The notes: generated from the sequence alone by a model not told the origin. Shown: positions 26,768 to 35,385, counted from the first letter of the stretch. The stretch is DNA of 64,000 nt from Saccharopolyspora shandongensis (GCF_900106995.1 NZ_FNOK01000005.1:62001-126000); one strand, 5' to 3'. Made by a program: numbers and translations.

Positions 26768-28264
26768 ATGAGCACGCCAGAAGCCGCAGCACACGCCGAC
26801 GCCAGGCCCGTTCGCGCCCGGTTCTGCCCCTCGCCGACCGGGACACCGCACGTCGGCCTCATCCGCACCGCCCTCTACAACTGGGCGTTCGCCCGGCACA
26901 ACAAGGGCACCCTGGTGTTCCGCATCGAGGACACCGACGCCAACCGGGACTCCGAGGAGTCCTACCAGGCGATCCTCGACGCGCTGCGCTGGTTGGGCCT
27001 CGACTGGGACGAAGGCCCCGAGGTCGGCGGCCCCTGCGGCCCCTACCGGCAGAGCGAGCGGCGCGACATCTACGCCGACGTCGCCCAGCGACTGCTGGCC
27101 GCCGGCGAGCTCTACGAGTCCTACTCCAGCCCGGAAGAGATCGAAGCCCGCCACAAGGCCAAGGGCCGCGACCCCAAGCTGGGCTACGACAACTTCGACC
27201 GCGACCTCACCGACGAGCAGATCGCCGGCTACCGCGCCGAAGGGCGCAAGCCCGTGCTGCGCCTGCGGATGCCCGATCGCGACATCGCCTTCACCGACCT
27301 GGTGCGCGGCGAGATCACCTTCCCCGCGGGCAGTGTCCCGGACCCCGTGCTGGTGCGCGGCAACGGCGACCCGCTCTACACCCTCACCAACCCGGTCGAC
27401 GACGCGCTGATGCACATCACGCACGTGCTGCGCGGCGAAGACCTGCTGTCCTCCACGCCCCGCCAGATCGCGCTCTACGAGGCGCTGCAGCGCATCGGGG
27501 TCACCGACTTCACCCCCGAGTTCGGCCACCTGCCGTTCGTCATGGGCGAAGGCAACAAGAAGCTCTCCAAGCGCGACCCGCAGTCCAACCTGTTCCACCA
27601 TCGCGACCGGGGTTTCCTGCCGGAAGGCCTGCTGAACTACCTCGCGCTGCTCGGCTGGTCCATCTCCGACGACCGCGACGTGTTCAGCCTCGACGAGATG
27701 GTGGACGCCTTCGAGATCGGTCGCGTCAGCGCCAACCCGGCGCGCTTCGACCAGAAGAAGGCCGACGCGATCAACTCCGCGCACCTGCGCGCCCTCGCGC
27801 CCGACGACTTCGTCGACCGCGTGGTGCCCTACCTCGTCCAGGGCGGTGTGCTCCCGGCCGAGCCGACGGAGCAGCAGCTCGCCATCGTGCGCGCCGCCGC
27901 GCCGCTGGTGCAGGAGCGGCTGATCGTGCTCTCCGACGCCGTCGGCATGATGGCCTTCCTGTTCGCCGGCGACGACTTCGCGCCTGAACCCGCCTCCGCG
28001 GAGAAGGCCCTCGGTGAAGACGCCAAGCCGGTCCTGGAAGCCGCCATCAACGCCCTCGACGCGCTGCCCGAGTGGACCACGGCGGCCATCGAGCAGGCGC
28101 TGAAGGACTCCGTCGTCGACGGCCTCGGCATCAAGCCCCGCAAGGCCTTCGCGCCGGTCCGCGTGGCGATCACCGGCCGCACGGTGTCGCCGCCGCTGTA
28201 CGAGTCGATGGAACTCCTCGGCCGCGACATCTCCCTCGAACGGCTGCGCAAGGTCCTCGGCTGA
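26768..28264 (+). CDS. gltX: Glutamyl-tRNA synthetase
   Basis: 498 residues, class I. It charges tRNA(Glu) and, in organisms with GatCAB and no GlnRS, also puts Glu on tRNA(Gln). The HIGH motif is HVGL at 28-31, the KMSKS motif is KLSKR near 262, and the C-terminal anticodon-binding helical domain is present. The short N-terminal extension [14 protein letters not shown] is typical of actinobacteria. One tRNA-Gln and two tRNA-Glu genes lie 1.1-3.7 kb downstream and gatCAB 20 kb upstream. Repeat copy E starts directly at the stop. Confidence 0.97.
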   Translation: MSTPEAAAHADARPVRARFCPSPTGTPHVGLIRTALYNWAFARHNKGTLVFRIEDTDANRDSEESYQAILDALRWLGLDWDEGPEVGGPCGPYRQSERRDIYADVAQRLLAAGELYESYSSPEEIEARHKAKGRDPKLGYDNFDRDLTDEQIAGYRAEGRKPVLRLRMPDRDIAFTDLVRGEITFPAGSVPDPVLVRGNGDPLYTLTNPVDDALMHITHVLRGEDLLSSTPRQIALYEALQRIGVTDFTPEFGHLPFVMGEGNKKLSKRDPQSNLFHHRDRGFLPEGLLNYLALLGWSISDDRDVFSLDEMVDAFEIGRVSANPARFDQKKADAINSAHLRALAPDDFVDRVVPYLVQGGVLPAEPTEQQLAIVRAAAPLVQERLIVLSDAVGMMAFLFAGDDFAPEPASAEKALGEDAKPVLEAAINALDALPEWTTAAIEQALKDSVVDGLGIKPRKAFAPVRVAITGRTVSPPLYESMELLGRDISLERLRKVLG

Positions 28265-28324
28265 GAAGCGGGTTTCCAGGCTGAGCGGCTGCGCCGCTTC
28301 AAGGACGACAACCCGCCCTACCGG
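28265..28324 (+). repeat. Structured intergenic repeat, short copy E
   Basis: A 60-bp deleted version. It keeps only the closing stem GCGGGTT/AACCCGC (28268-28274 with 28310-28316) and the terminal hairpin GCGGCTGCGCCGC, followed by CCCTACCGG as in copy G. The inner 130-150 bp are missing. Confidence 0.7.
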
Positions 28325-28337
28325 GCTCTGACGGGCC

Positions 28338-28374
28338 GGTCGTGAGTGCGAGAACACACCTCGCACTCACGACC
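28338..28374. terminator. Terminator after gltX
   Basis: Perfect 15-bp stem GGTCGTGAGTGCGAG with loop AACACAC. Confidence 0.8.
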
Positions 28375-28453
28375 GCCGCCGCCAACCGGACTCAACGGAA
28401 ACAGGCCGACAGGATCACCGTGTTGGCCGAGTCGGACGCAGCGGGTGAGCGCC

Positions 28454-28459
28454 TAGCCT
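28454..28459 (+). promoter_or_regulatory. Leaderless-type -10 box of the HAD gene
   Basis: TAGCCT, 6 nt before GTG 28466; same sequence as the DoxX box. Confidence 0.5.
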
Positions 28460-28465
28460 CTCGGG

Positions 28466-29239
28466 GTGACATCCGCGCCTGAAACACCGACCACCCACGA
28501 ACTCGGACAGATCAAAGCGGTCTGCCTCGACTTCGACGACACCCTGCTCGACAGCGGGCGAGCGGCGCGGCACAGCCTGCGGGAACTCGTCGGCAGCGAC
28601 CGCGCCTGGCCGGTGTGGCAGCGCACCACGGACCAGCACTACGCGCGGTACGTCACCAACGAGGTCGACTTCGACGTGATGTGCGTCGAACGCACCCAAG
28701 CGTTCTTCGCGGCCTTCGGTGAGAAGCTCGACACCGCCGAAGCGGCGCGCCGCGAAACGCTGCGGATGGCCGCCATGCAGCGCGCCTGGGCCCTCTACGA
28801 CGACGCCTGGCCGTGCCTCGACTGGCTCCGCGCCAGCGGCCTCCGGCTCGCCGTGATCACCAACGCGCCCAGCGCGTACCAGCGCAAGAAGATCGCCGCC
28901 GTCGGCCTCGCCGACGCCTTCGACGAACTGATCATCTCCGCCGAGGCCGGCGTCGCCAAACCGGACCCGCGCATCTTCCACGCCGCCTGCGACGCGCTCG
29001 GCCTGCGCCCCGAAGAAGTCGCCCACGTCGGTGACAAGCTCGACATCGACGCCCTCGGCGCCGCCCGCGCCGGCCTGCACGGCATCTGGCTCAACCGCGG
29101 CGGGAACCAGGGCCCGGCCGCGAACGTGCCGACCATCACGGGCCTCCACCAGCTGCCCGAATTCCTCGTCGCCGACCTGCCCGCCGTCCCGGCCCCCGCG
29201 CAACCGCCGCGCCGGACCGCCGAGCTGGTCGGCCGCTGA
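28466..29239 (+). CDS. HAD-family hydrolase
   Basis: 257 residues, haloacid dehalogenase superfamily. Motif I is DFDDTLLD with nucleophile Asp22 and acid/base Asp24; motif II is VITNAPS; motif III is the Lys in AGVAKPDPRIF; motif IV is HVGDKLDIDALGAA. A helical cap lies between motifs I and II, so it is probably a small-molecule phosphatase. The substrate is unknown. The C-terminal 30 residues are Pro/Ala-rich. A leaderless -10 box precedes the GTG. Confidence 0.9.
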   Translation: MTSAPETPTTHELGQIKAVCLDFDDTLLDSGRAARHSLRELVGSDRAWPVWQRTTDQHYARYVTNEVDFDVMCVERTQAFFAAFGEKLDTAEAARRETLRMAAMQRAWALYDDAWPCLDWLRASGLRLAVITNAPSAYQRKKIAAVGLADAFDELIISAEAGVAKPDPRIFHAACDALGLRPEEVAHVGDKLDIDALGAARAGLHGIWLNRGGNQGPAANVPTITGLHQLPEFLVADLPAVPAPAQPPRRTAELVGR

Positions 29240-29324
29240 CCCCGCTCCGGGCCGCTGCGACCGTCTCCACCTGCGACGATCCTGGAAAGAGGGGGGTGAT
29301 TTCCGGGCGTCGGAAGGGATGGTC

Positions 29325-29330
29325 TAATAT
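29325..29330 (+). promoter_or_regulatory. Candidate -10 of the tRNA-Gln/tRNA-Glu transcript
   Basis: TAATAT in the only AT-rich spot before the tRNA genes, 83 nt upstream of tRNA-Gln. No good -35 was seen. Confidence 0.4.
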
Positions 29331-29413
29331 TCTTATCAACACGGAGGGCAGCGGCCCGGAGCCCGAACTTCTCTCAGAGGAGGTCGGAAAACCGAGTCGG
29401 CCGTCCGACACCA

Positions 29414-29485
29414 TGGGGTATGGTGTAATTGGCAGCACGACTGATTCTGGTTCAGTTAGTCTAGGTTCGAGTCCTGGTACCCCAG
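29414..29485 (+). tRNA. tRNA-Gln (anticodon CUG)
   Basis: 72 nt cloverleaf: acceptor TGGGGTA/TACCCCA with discriminator G, anticodon arm ACTGA-TTCTGGT-TCAGT giving CTG, and T-arm with GGTTCGAGTCC. CCA is not encoded. It is probably charged with Glu by GltX and amidated by GatCAB. Confidence 0.95.
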
Positions 29486-29518
29486 CGAGCTGGTCACATC
29501 GTGATCACTCAACAACGC

Positions 29519-29591
29519 GGTCCCGTCGTCTAGCGGCCTAGGACGCCGCCCTCTCAAGGCGGTAGCGCGGGTTCAAATCCCGTCGGGACTA
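29519..29591 (+). tRNA. tRNA-Glu (anticodon CUC), copy 1
   Basis: 73 nt: acceptor GGTCCCG/CGGGACT (G1-U72 wobble as in other actinobacterial tRNA-Glu), anticodon arm CCGCC-CTCTCAA-GGCGG giving CTC, T-loop TTCAAAT. Identical to the copy at 31936. It probably shares a transcript with tRNA-Gln 33 nt upstream. Confidence 0.95.
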
Positions 29592-29602
29592 CAAGGGTGG
29601 GA

Positions 29603-29638
29603 GGGCTCTGTCTACGCTTTGCGTAGACGGGGCCCTTT
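29603..29638 (+). terminator. Terminator of the tRNA-Gln/tRNA-Glu transcript
   Basis: 15-bp stem GGGCTCTGTCTACGC with two wobbles, loop TTT, then TTTCC. A second stem ACCCCC/GGGGGT followed by TGCTTTTT lies at 29671-29698. Confidence 0.7.
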
Positions 29639-29809
29639 CCGCTTTTTCATTGGGGGGCCGAGCCCCCCATACCCCCCACGGTGCGGGGGTTGCTTTTTGT
29701 GGGCTCCATCGCCTTTTCGGGCGTACCCGGCCTGGGTTGCCGACCAGCCATCCTCATCTGGGCCGATGGAGCCGGATTGCCCTTATCCAGGCCCTTCGGC
29801 GTTGGGCCT

Positions 29810-30073
29810 GCGCTTCGCTTGGCCGACTTGGGTTCGCCCTGCGCTTCGCTTGGCCGACTTGGGTTCGCCCTGTGCTTCGCTTGGGCTTCGGCTTGGGTTG
29901 GCTTCTTGGCTTCTTGGCTTCTTGGCTTCTTGGGCTTTGGGTTTGTTGGGCTTCTTTTGTTGGGGTTGTTGCTCTTTGGTGTTCTTCTTGGGGTTGGGGC
30001 GCTTCCGTTGCTTTGGGGTTCGGGGCTTTGGGGTTTTGGGTTGGGTTCCTTTTTGTTGGGGTAGCTTTTTCTT
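29810..30073 (+). other. Low-complexity, adenine-free region before the AraC gene
   Basis: It begins with a 31-nt unit (GCGCTTCGCTTGGCCGACTT and on) at 29810, 29841 and in part at 29872, then four TTGGCTTC units near 29900. From 29858 to 30062 the + strand contains no A at all. A30063 is the only A before A30120. No promoter box can be found for the downstream gene. No coding frame here is convincing. Confidence 0.7.
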
Positions 30074-31090
30074 GTGGGGCTTGGTGGGGGGCTTGGGCGT
30101 CGGTTTGTCGTTGTTGCTTATGACGGGGCTCAGATCCTTGATGTGGCTTGTCCTTGCGGGGCTTTGGAGGTTGCCAACTCTCATGGGGCCTCTCCTCCTT
30201 ACGTCGTCGAGTTGGCCACCGTTTCCGGGGCCGGGGCACGTAGTTCTTCCGGGATCGTTGTTGGGGGCGCTCGGCGCTTGGCCTCCTTGACCGGGGCGAT
30301 CGACACCTTGCTCGTCGTTGGCGGGGCCGGGACTCGGGCCGCCGCTACCGATCAGCAGCTGTTGGGGCAGGTTCGGCGGTTGGCGCAGCGGAGCCGGCGG
30401 ATCGCTTCCGTTTGCACCGGTACCTTCGTCCTCGCCGCCGCCGGGTTGCTCGACGATCGGCGGGTCACCACGCACTGGGGGTACGGGGCGTCCCTCGCCG
30501 CCGAGTTTCCTTCCGTGACCGTGGATCCCGCTCCGCTGTACATCCGGGACGGCAACGTTTACACGTCCGCCGGGGTCACCAGTGCCTTGGACCTCACGCT
30601 TGCTCTGATCGAGGACGACCACGGCCCCACCTTGGCTCGTGAGGTTGCTCGCGAACTCGTGACCTACCTGCACCGTCCGGCCGATCAGGCGCAGATCAGC
30701 ACCTTCCTGGCCGCTCCGCCGCCCAGCAACCGGTTGGTGCGGGACCTGCTTGCGCACATCACCGCCAACCTCGCCGGCGACCTGAGTCCGCCCGCGCTCG
30801 CCGCGCGCGCCAGGGTCACCACCAGGCACCTCAACCGGCTGTTCGCCACGCACCTGGGCACCACCCCTGCTCGTGCGGTGCGGGTTGCGCGGACCGAGGC
30901 CGCAGCGCACCTGGTGCGCGCCAGCGAGCTGTCGCTGGCCGCTGTCGCGCGCCGGTGCGGGTTCCGGTCGGCGACGACGCTGCGCCAAGCTTTCCTCGAC
31001 CACTACGGGGTCTCCGGGGACAAGATTCGCAAGATGGCGGACATGCCGCGTCCGCTCGAACCGGAAAACGCCAAGACTCCTCTGGCATGA
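30074..31090 (+). CDS. GlxA-type AraC-family regulator (DJ-1/PfpI plus HTH)
   Basis: 338 residues. The N-terminal DJ-1/PfpI domain (RFVVVAYDGAQILDVACPCG, IASVCTGTFVLAAAGLLDDR) senses an unknown ligand. The C-terminal AraC DNA-binding domain has two HTH motifs (SPPALAARARVTTRHLNRLF, SLAAVARRCGFRSATTLRQA). GTG 30074 is the only start in frame, since TAG lies 12 nt upstream. The first 40 codons are rich in T and G and differ from the GC-rich rest. The stop overlaps the next start (ATGA). It probably controls its own operon. Confidence 0.88.
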   Translation: MGLGGGLGRRFVVVAYDGAQILDVACPCGALEVANSHGASPPYVVELATVSGAGARSSSGIVVGGARRLASLTGAIDTLLVVGGAGTRAAATDQQLLGQVRRLAQRSRRIASVCTGTFVLAAAGLLDDRRVTTHWGYGASLAAEFPSVTVDPAPLYIRDGNVYTSAGVTSALDLTLALIEDDHGPTLAREVARELVTYLHRPADQAQISTFLAAPPPSNRLVRDLLAHITANLAGDLSPPALAARARVTTRHLNRLFATHLGTTPARAVRVARTEAAAHLVRASELSLAAVARRCGFRSATTLRQAFLDHYGVSGDKIRKMADMPRPLEPENAKTPLA

Positions 31091-31830
31091 GGAGTCAACC
31101 AACGACCCGCCGGACAGTTCTCGCCGGCATGGCTGCCGTCGCCGCGTTCGGCATTACGGCCGGCGCCGCCGTTGCGGAAGGCAGCGGCCCGCGGATCGGA
31201 ATCCTGCTGTACGACGGCTTCAGCCTGCTGGACCCCACCGGCCCCGCCGAGCTGCTGTCCCGGCTGCCGGGCGCGACCGTGACGATGCTCGCCGAGCGCC
31301 GCGGCCCGGTGCGCACCGACACGCGCCAGGTCTCGGTCGTGGCCGAGCGGTCGATCGCCGAGGTGGACCGGCTGGACGTGCTGCTCGTCCCGGGCGCCGG
31401 TGAGCGCGGCACGGTCGCCGTGATGGAGAACCCGGTTCTGATCGACTGGATCCGCCGCGTGGACCGGCGCACCACGTGGACCACGTCGGTCTGCACCGGC
31501 TCGCTGATCCTCGGCGCGGCCGGTCTGCTCCGCGACCGCGCGACCACTTACTGGGCCTCGGCGGGCTACCTGGAGAGCACGTTCGGCGTGAAGTACGTGC
31601 CGGAGCGGTACGTCCAGGTCGGCAAGGTCATCACCGCCGCGGGCGTTTCGGCGGGCATCGACATGGCGCTCTTCCTCGCCGCCCGCCTCGCCGGCGACGA
31701 GATCGCCCGCGGCGTCCAGCTCGCCGTCGAGTACGACCCGCACCCGCCGTTCGATTCCGGCAACGCCGCCACCGCGAGCCCGGAGCTCAAGGAACTCGCG
31801 CTCCGGCTGATCGCCGAATCGCAGAAGTAG
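31087..31830 (+). CDS. Exported DJ-1/PfpI-family protein
   Basis: 247 residues. The N-terminus is an export signal, RRTVLAGMAAVAAFGITAGA, with twin Arg, possibly Tat-dependent. The DJ-1/PfpI domain has RIGILLYDGFSLLDPTGPAE and the nucleophile elbow TSVCTGSLILGAAGLL. It is related to the first domain of the AraC protein upstream, so the pair probably arose by duplication, with the HTH absent here. Overlapping ATGA couples the two. Enzymatic activity is unknown; an isonitrile hydratase or glyoxalase-like role is possible. Confidence 0.82.
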   Translation: MRSQPTTRRTVLAGMAAVAAFGITAGAAVAEGSGPRIGILLYDGFSLLDPTGPAELLSRLPGATVTMLAERRGPVRTDTRQVSVVAERSIAEVDRLDVLLVPGAGERGTVAVMENPVLIDWIRRVDRRTTWTTSVCTGSLILGAAGLLRDRATTYWASAGYLESTFGVKYVPERYVQVGKVITAAGVSAGIDMALFLAARLAGDEIARGVQLAVEYDPHPPFDSGNAATASPELKELALRLIAESQK

Positions 31831-31892
31831 CTCGTCAACGCCCCGGAAGCGACGCCTCCGGGGCGCCGGAACGCGCGCGTGGGGGGTGGGTG

Positions 31893-31921
31893 TTCGACGC
31901 GATTCCGGGGTGCTGTAAAGT
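31893..31921 (+). promoter_or_regulatory. Promoter of the second tRNA-Glu
   Basis: TTCGAC (31893-31898), 17-nt spacer, TAAAGT (31916-31921). The start would be about 8 nt before the tRNA. Confidence 0.65.
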
Positions 31922-31935
31922 TCTTCTCGTTACGC

Positions 31936-32008
31936 GGTCCCGTCGTCTAGCGGCCTAGGACGCCGCCCTCTCAAGGCGGTAGCGCGGGTTCAAATCCCGT
32001 CGGGACTA
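31936..32008 (+). tRNA. tRNA-Glu (anticodon CUC), copy 2
   Basis: Identical in all 73 nt to the copy at 29519, with its own promoter and terminator. Confidence 0.95.
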
Positions 32009-32019
32009 CAAGGGTGGGA

Positions 32020-32054
32020 GGGCCCTGTCTGCGGAAGGCGCAGATGGGGCCCTT
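32020..32054 (+). terminator. Terminator of the second tRNA-Glu
   Basis: Stem GGGCCCTGTCTGCG with its partner ending GGGGCCC, then TTTCC. Confidence 0.7.
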
Positions 32055-32254
32055 TCCGTTTTTCGATTGGGGGGCCGAGCCCCCCATGCCCCCCACGGTG
32101 CGGGGGTTGCTTTTTTGTGGGCTCCATCGCTTTTCTGGCGTACCCGGCCTGGGTTGCCGACCAGCCAGATGGCTCAGCCTCAGCTGGGCCTTAGGAGCCG
32201 GATTGCCCTTATCCGGGCCTTCGGAGGTGGCTGGCCCTGCGCTTCGCTTGGGCC

Positions 32255-32546
32255 TTCGGGGTTGGCTGGCTTGGGTCGGTTCGTCGGCCTCTTTCTATTT
32301 CATCGGGGCGTAGTTGGGTGTGGCTTCAGTGGCCTTCGGTGGCTTTCAGCGGTTGTTGCTGGGCGTTGTTGGTTCTGCTCGGGGCCGACAGCGGATGGGA
32401 ACCGTGCTGCGCGGGCACCTTCGCGTTCGCCGAGGCGGGGACGCCTTTGCCGGGATTCTCCGCTAGGCCGGTGGATGTCGCGCCGCCCGGCTGGTGGGGC
32501 GCATGGGTTTTGGCGATGCGGGCCGACAGCCCGCATCGCTCGGCGT
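32255..32546. other. Intergenic region with no recognised feature
   Basis: About 290 bp between R2 and the stop of the IclR gene. It is G/T-rich on the + strand to about 32390, like the region after R1 but with adenines. I see no gene, hairpin or promoter here. Confidence 0.5.
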
Positions 32547-33248
32547 TCACAGGCGGTTCTGGAGGGCGTCCGCCGCAGCCAGCAGGTCCGCCGCCCAGCG
32601 GGCTCCCGGGCGCCTTCCCATTCGGTCGATCGGGCCCGAAACCGATATGGCCGCCACGACGTTGCCCTGGGTGTCCCGGACCGGCGCGGAGACGCTCGCC
32701 ACTCCCGACTCCCGTTCCGCGACGCTCTGGGCCCAGCCCCTCCGCCTGACCTCCATCAGCGTTCGCTCCCCGTAGACCGCTTCCGCCAGGACCGCGCGTT
32801 GGGTCGCCGGGTCGGACCAGGCCGCCAGGACCTTCGCCCCAGATCCCGCCGTCATCGACAGCGCCGTTCCCACCGGGACCGTGTCCCGCAGGCCGCTCGG
32901 CGGTTCCGCCGCCGCTATGCACAGGCGTTGCATTCCGTCCCGCCGGTAGAGCTGGACGCTTTCGCCCGTGACGTCTCTGAGCTTCGGTAGGACCGTCGCC
33001 GCCGCCTCCAGGAGCGGATCCACCGCTCCGCCCGCTAGTTCCGCCAGCGCCGCTCCCGGGCGCCAGCGACCGTCCGAGCCCCTCCGCAGGAGGCGGTGGA
33101 CCTCCAGACCCACCGCCAGGCGGTGCGCCGTTGCCCTTGGCAGCCCCGTGCGGCTGCACAGTTCGGCCAGGCCGCAAGGTTCGGCCGCTACCGCCTGGAG
33201 GACGGCCACTGCCTTGTCCAGTACTCCGATGCCGCTATGCTGTCCCAC
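32547..33248 (-). CDS. IclR-family regulator of leucine genes (NdgR/LtbR-like)
   Basis: 233 residues: N-terminal winged helix (SGIGVLDKAVAVLQAVAAEP, LCSRTGLPRATAHRLAVGL) and C-terminal IclR effector domain (GESVQLYRRDGMQRLCIAAA, SGPIDRMGRRPGARW). Actinobacteria carry this gene divergent from leuCD. Its Streptomyces (NdgR) and Corynebacterium (LtbR) relatives control leucine synthesis genes. GTG 33248 lies 88 bp from leuC. The inverted repeat at 33262 is the likely binding site and a similar one precedes leuB. Orthology is inferred from position and family. Confidence 0.9.
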   Translation of the reverse strand: MGQHSGIGVLDKAVAVLQAVAAEPCGLAELCSRTGLPRATAHRLAVGLEVHRLLRRGSDGRWRPGAALAELAGGAVDPLLEAAATVLPKLRDVTGESVQLYRRDGMQRLCIAAAEPPSGLRDTVPVGTALSMTAGSGAKVLAAWSDPATQRAVLAEAVYGERTLMEVRRRGWAQSVAERESGVASVSAPVRDTQGNVVAAISVSGPIDRMGRRPGARWAADLLAAADALQNRL

Positions 33249-33261
33249 GTACCGATACTAG

Positions 33262-33280
33262 CTTCCCGATATCTGGGAAG
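33262..33280. promoter_or_regulatory. Candidate IclR-type operator between the regulator gene and leuC
   Basis: CTTCCCGATATCTGGGAAG, a 6-bp inverted repeat in the 88-bp divergent gap. It matches the leuB site at 11 of 19 positions, including both TCCC and TCTGGGA. Confidence 0.55.
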
Positions 33281-33336
33281 TCCACTCTGTGGGAGAGGCC
33301 CGATCCGGGTCTCGGCAGGCTCGACTGGGAGCAGCG

Positions 33337-34740
33337 ATGGGAAAAACGCTCGCGGAAAAGGTTTGGGAAGCGCACATCGTGCGCCGTGGTGAAGGGCACG
33401 AGCCAGACCTGCTCTACATCGATCTCCACCTGGTGCACGAGGTCACCAGTCCGCAGGCATTCGAAGGGCTCCGGCTGGCCGGGCGGCCCGTCCGGCGGCC
33501 CGACCTGACGCTGGCCACCGAGGACCACAACGTGCCCACCACCGGCATCGACCTCCCGATCGCCGACCCGGTGTCGCGCACCCAGGTCGACACCTTGCGG
33601 AAGAACTGCGAGGAATTCGGCATCCGGCTGCACCCGATGGGCGACGCCGAGCAGGGCATCGTGCACGTCGTCGGGCCGCAGCTCGGGCTGACACAGCCTG
33701 GCACGACCGTGGTCTGCGGCGACAGCCACACCTCGACGCACGGCGCGTTCGGCGCTTTGGCGTTCGGCATCGGCACTTCCGAGGTCGAGCACGTGCTGGC
33801 CACCCAGACCCTGCCGCTGAAGCCGTTCAAGACCATGGCCATCAACATCGAGGGCACGCTGCGGCCGGGAGTCACCAGCAAGGACGTGATTCTCGCCGTC
33901 ATCGCGAAGATCGGCACCGGCGGCGGCCAGGGCTACGTCCTGGAGTACCGCGGCGAGGCGATCCGCAAGCTGTCCATGGAAGCCCGCATGACGGTCTGCA
34001 ACATGTCGATCGAGGCGGGCGCGCGGGCCGGCATGATCGCGCCCGACGAAACGACTTTCGCCTACCTGAAGGGGCGGCCGCACGCCCCCGAGGGCGCGGA
34101 CTGGGACGCCGCCGTCGAGTACTGGCAGACACTGCGCACCGACGACGACGCCACATTCGACGCAGAAGTCACGCTGGACGCCGACGAACTGACCCCGTTC
34201 GTCACCTGGGGCACCAACCCGGGCCAGGGCCTGCCGTTGGGCGAGCGGGTGCCGGACCCGGCGGAGATCGCCGACGAGGGCGAGCGGTTCGCCGCCGAGA
34301 AGGCCTTGGCGTACATGGGCTTGACGCCCGGGACGCCGCTGCGCGAGGTGTCCGTGGACACCGTCTTCCTCGGTTCGTGCACCAACGGCCGGATCGAGGA
34401 CCTGCGCGCCGCCGCCGAGGTTCTCAAGGGCCGCAAGGTCGCCGCGGACGTGCGGATGCTCGTCGTCCCGGGCTCGATGAAGGTCCGGAAGCAGGCGGAG
34501 TCCGAGGGGCTGCACGAGGTTTTCACCGCGGCCGGGGCGGAATGGCGTTCGGCCGGTTGTTCGATGTGCCTGGGCATGAACCCGGACCAGCTGACGCCGG
34601 GCGAGCGCAGCGCGTCGACCTCCAACCGCAACTTCGAGGGCAGGCAAGGCAAGGGCGGCCGCACGCACCTGGTCTCCCCGCTGGTCGCGGCGGCCACGGC
34701 CGTGCGCGGAACCCTGTCCTCCCCCGAAGACCTGAGCTGA
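33337..34740 (+). CDS. leuC: 3-isopropylmalate dehydratase, large subunit
   Basis: 467 residues, aconitase family. With LeuD it isomerises 2- to 3-isopropylmalate. The 4Fe-4S cysteines are in [13 protein letters not shown] and [15 protein letters not shown]. The N-terminus [15 protein letters not shown] is typical. ATG 33337 has GGGAGC upstream; the open frame begins 48 nt earlier but within the regulatory gap. leuD follows after 26 nt. Confidence 0.97.
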   Translation: MGKTLAEKVWEAHIVRRGEGHEPDLLYIDLHLVHEVTSPQAFEGLRLAGRPVRRPDLTLATEDHNVPTTGIDLPIADPVSRTQVDTLRKNCEEFGIRLHPMGDAEQGIVHVVGPQLGLTQPGTTVVCGDSHTSTHGAFGALAFGIGTSEVEHVLATQTLPLKPFKTMAINIEGTLRPGVTSKDVILAVIAKIGTGGGQGYVLEYRGEAIRKLSMEARMTVCNMSIEAGARAGMIAPDETTFAYLKGRPHAPEGADWDAAVEYWQTLRTDDDATFDAEVTLDADELTPFVTWGTNPGQGLPLGERVPDPAEIADEGERFAAEKALAYMGLTPGTPLREVSVDTVFLGSCTNGRIEDLRAAAEVLKGRKVAADVRMLVVPGSMKVRKQAESEGLHEVFTAAGAEWRSAGCSMCLGMNPDQLTPGERSASTSNRNFEGRQGKGGRTHLVSPLVAAATAVRGTLSSPEDLS

Positions 34741-34766
34741 ACCACATCCCACCAGGAGCAGTGACG

Positions 34767-35369
34767 ATGGAACCGTTCAAGACGCACACCGGGGTCGGCG
34801 TCCCGCTGCGCCGGTCCAACGTGGACACCGACCAGATCATCCCGGCCGTCTACCTCAAGCGGGTTTCCCGGACCGGGTTCGAGGACGCCCTGTTCGCCGC
34901 CTGGCGCGGGGACGAGGACTTCATCCTCAACCAGGAGCCCTTCCGCGCCGGCAGCGTGCTGGTCGCCGGGCCCGACTTCGGCACCGGGTCATCGCGCGAG
35001 CACGCCGTGTGGGCGTTGAAGGACTACGGCTTCCGGGTGGTCATCTCCAGCCGTTTCGCGGACATCTTCCGCGGCAATTCGGGCAAGCAGGGGCTGCTGG
35101 CCGCCCAGTGCGAGCAGTCCGATGTGGAGCTGCTGTGGAAGCTGCTGGAGAACGAGCCCGGTACCGCCGTGACGGTGGATCTGGAGCAGCGGACGGTGCA
35201 TGCGAAGGACCTCACGGTGCCCTTCGGCATCGACGACTACACGCGCTGGCGGCTGCTGGAAGGGCTCGACGACATCGGTCTGACCCTTCGGCACGCCGAG
35301 ACGATCGACACTTTTGAGCAGGCCCGGCCGAGCTTCAAACCGGTGACCCTGCCCGCTCGCCAGGGCTGA
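34767..35369 (+). CDS. leuD: 3-isopropylmalate dehydratase, small subunit
   Basis: 200 residues, the swivel domain. Start [20 protein letters not shown], and the substrate loop [19 protein letters not shown]. Length and sequence match LeuD. AGGAG lies 9 nt before ATG 34767; an in-frame GTG at 34761 is too close to it. A 15-bp terminator follows the stop. Confidence 0.97.
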   Translation: MEPFKTHTGVGVPLRRSNVDTDQIIPAVYLKRVSRTGFEDALFAAWRGDEDFILNQEPFRAGSVLVAGPDFGTGSSREHAVWALKDYGFRVVISSRFADIFRGNSGKQGLLAAQCEQSDVELLWKLLENEPGTAVTVDLEQRTVHAKDLTVPFGIDDYTRWRLLEGLDDIGLTLRHAETIDTFEQARPSFKPVTLPARQG

Positions 35370-35385
35370 TAGAGATGCCTTTCGG

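Larger units (their letters stand above)
29519..29820 (+). repeat. Direct repeat R1: tRNA-Glu and downstream region
   Basis: About 300 bp recur at 31936-32254. Both hold the same tRNA-Glu, a terminator, a G7/C7-type hairpin near 29652, a long identical run ending GCGGGGGTTGCTTTTT, and TACCCGGCCTGGGTTGCCGA. The second halves have drifted. Confidence 0.8.
31936..32254 (+). repeat. Direct repeat R2: tRNA-Glu and downstream region
   Basis: Second copy of R1. The terminator arms differ from R1 by paired changes (CTGCG/CGCAG against CTACG/CGTAG). R1 and R2 bracket the AraC/DJ-1 pair. Confidence 0.8.

Noticed and set aside
29890-29930. Tandem TTGGCTTC units considered as a CRISPR array
   Set aside because: Units are 8 nt without unique spacers and no cas genes are present.
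29519-32008. Integrated element at tRNA-Glu
   Set aside because: No integrase, no phage genes, and the tRNA is complete on both sides with separate promoters; kept only as a possible scar.
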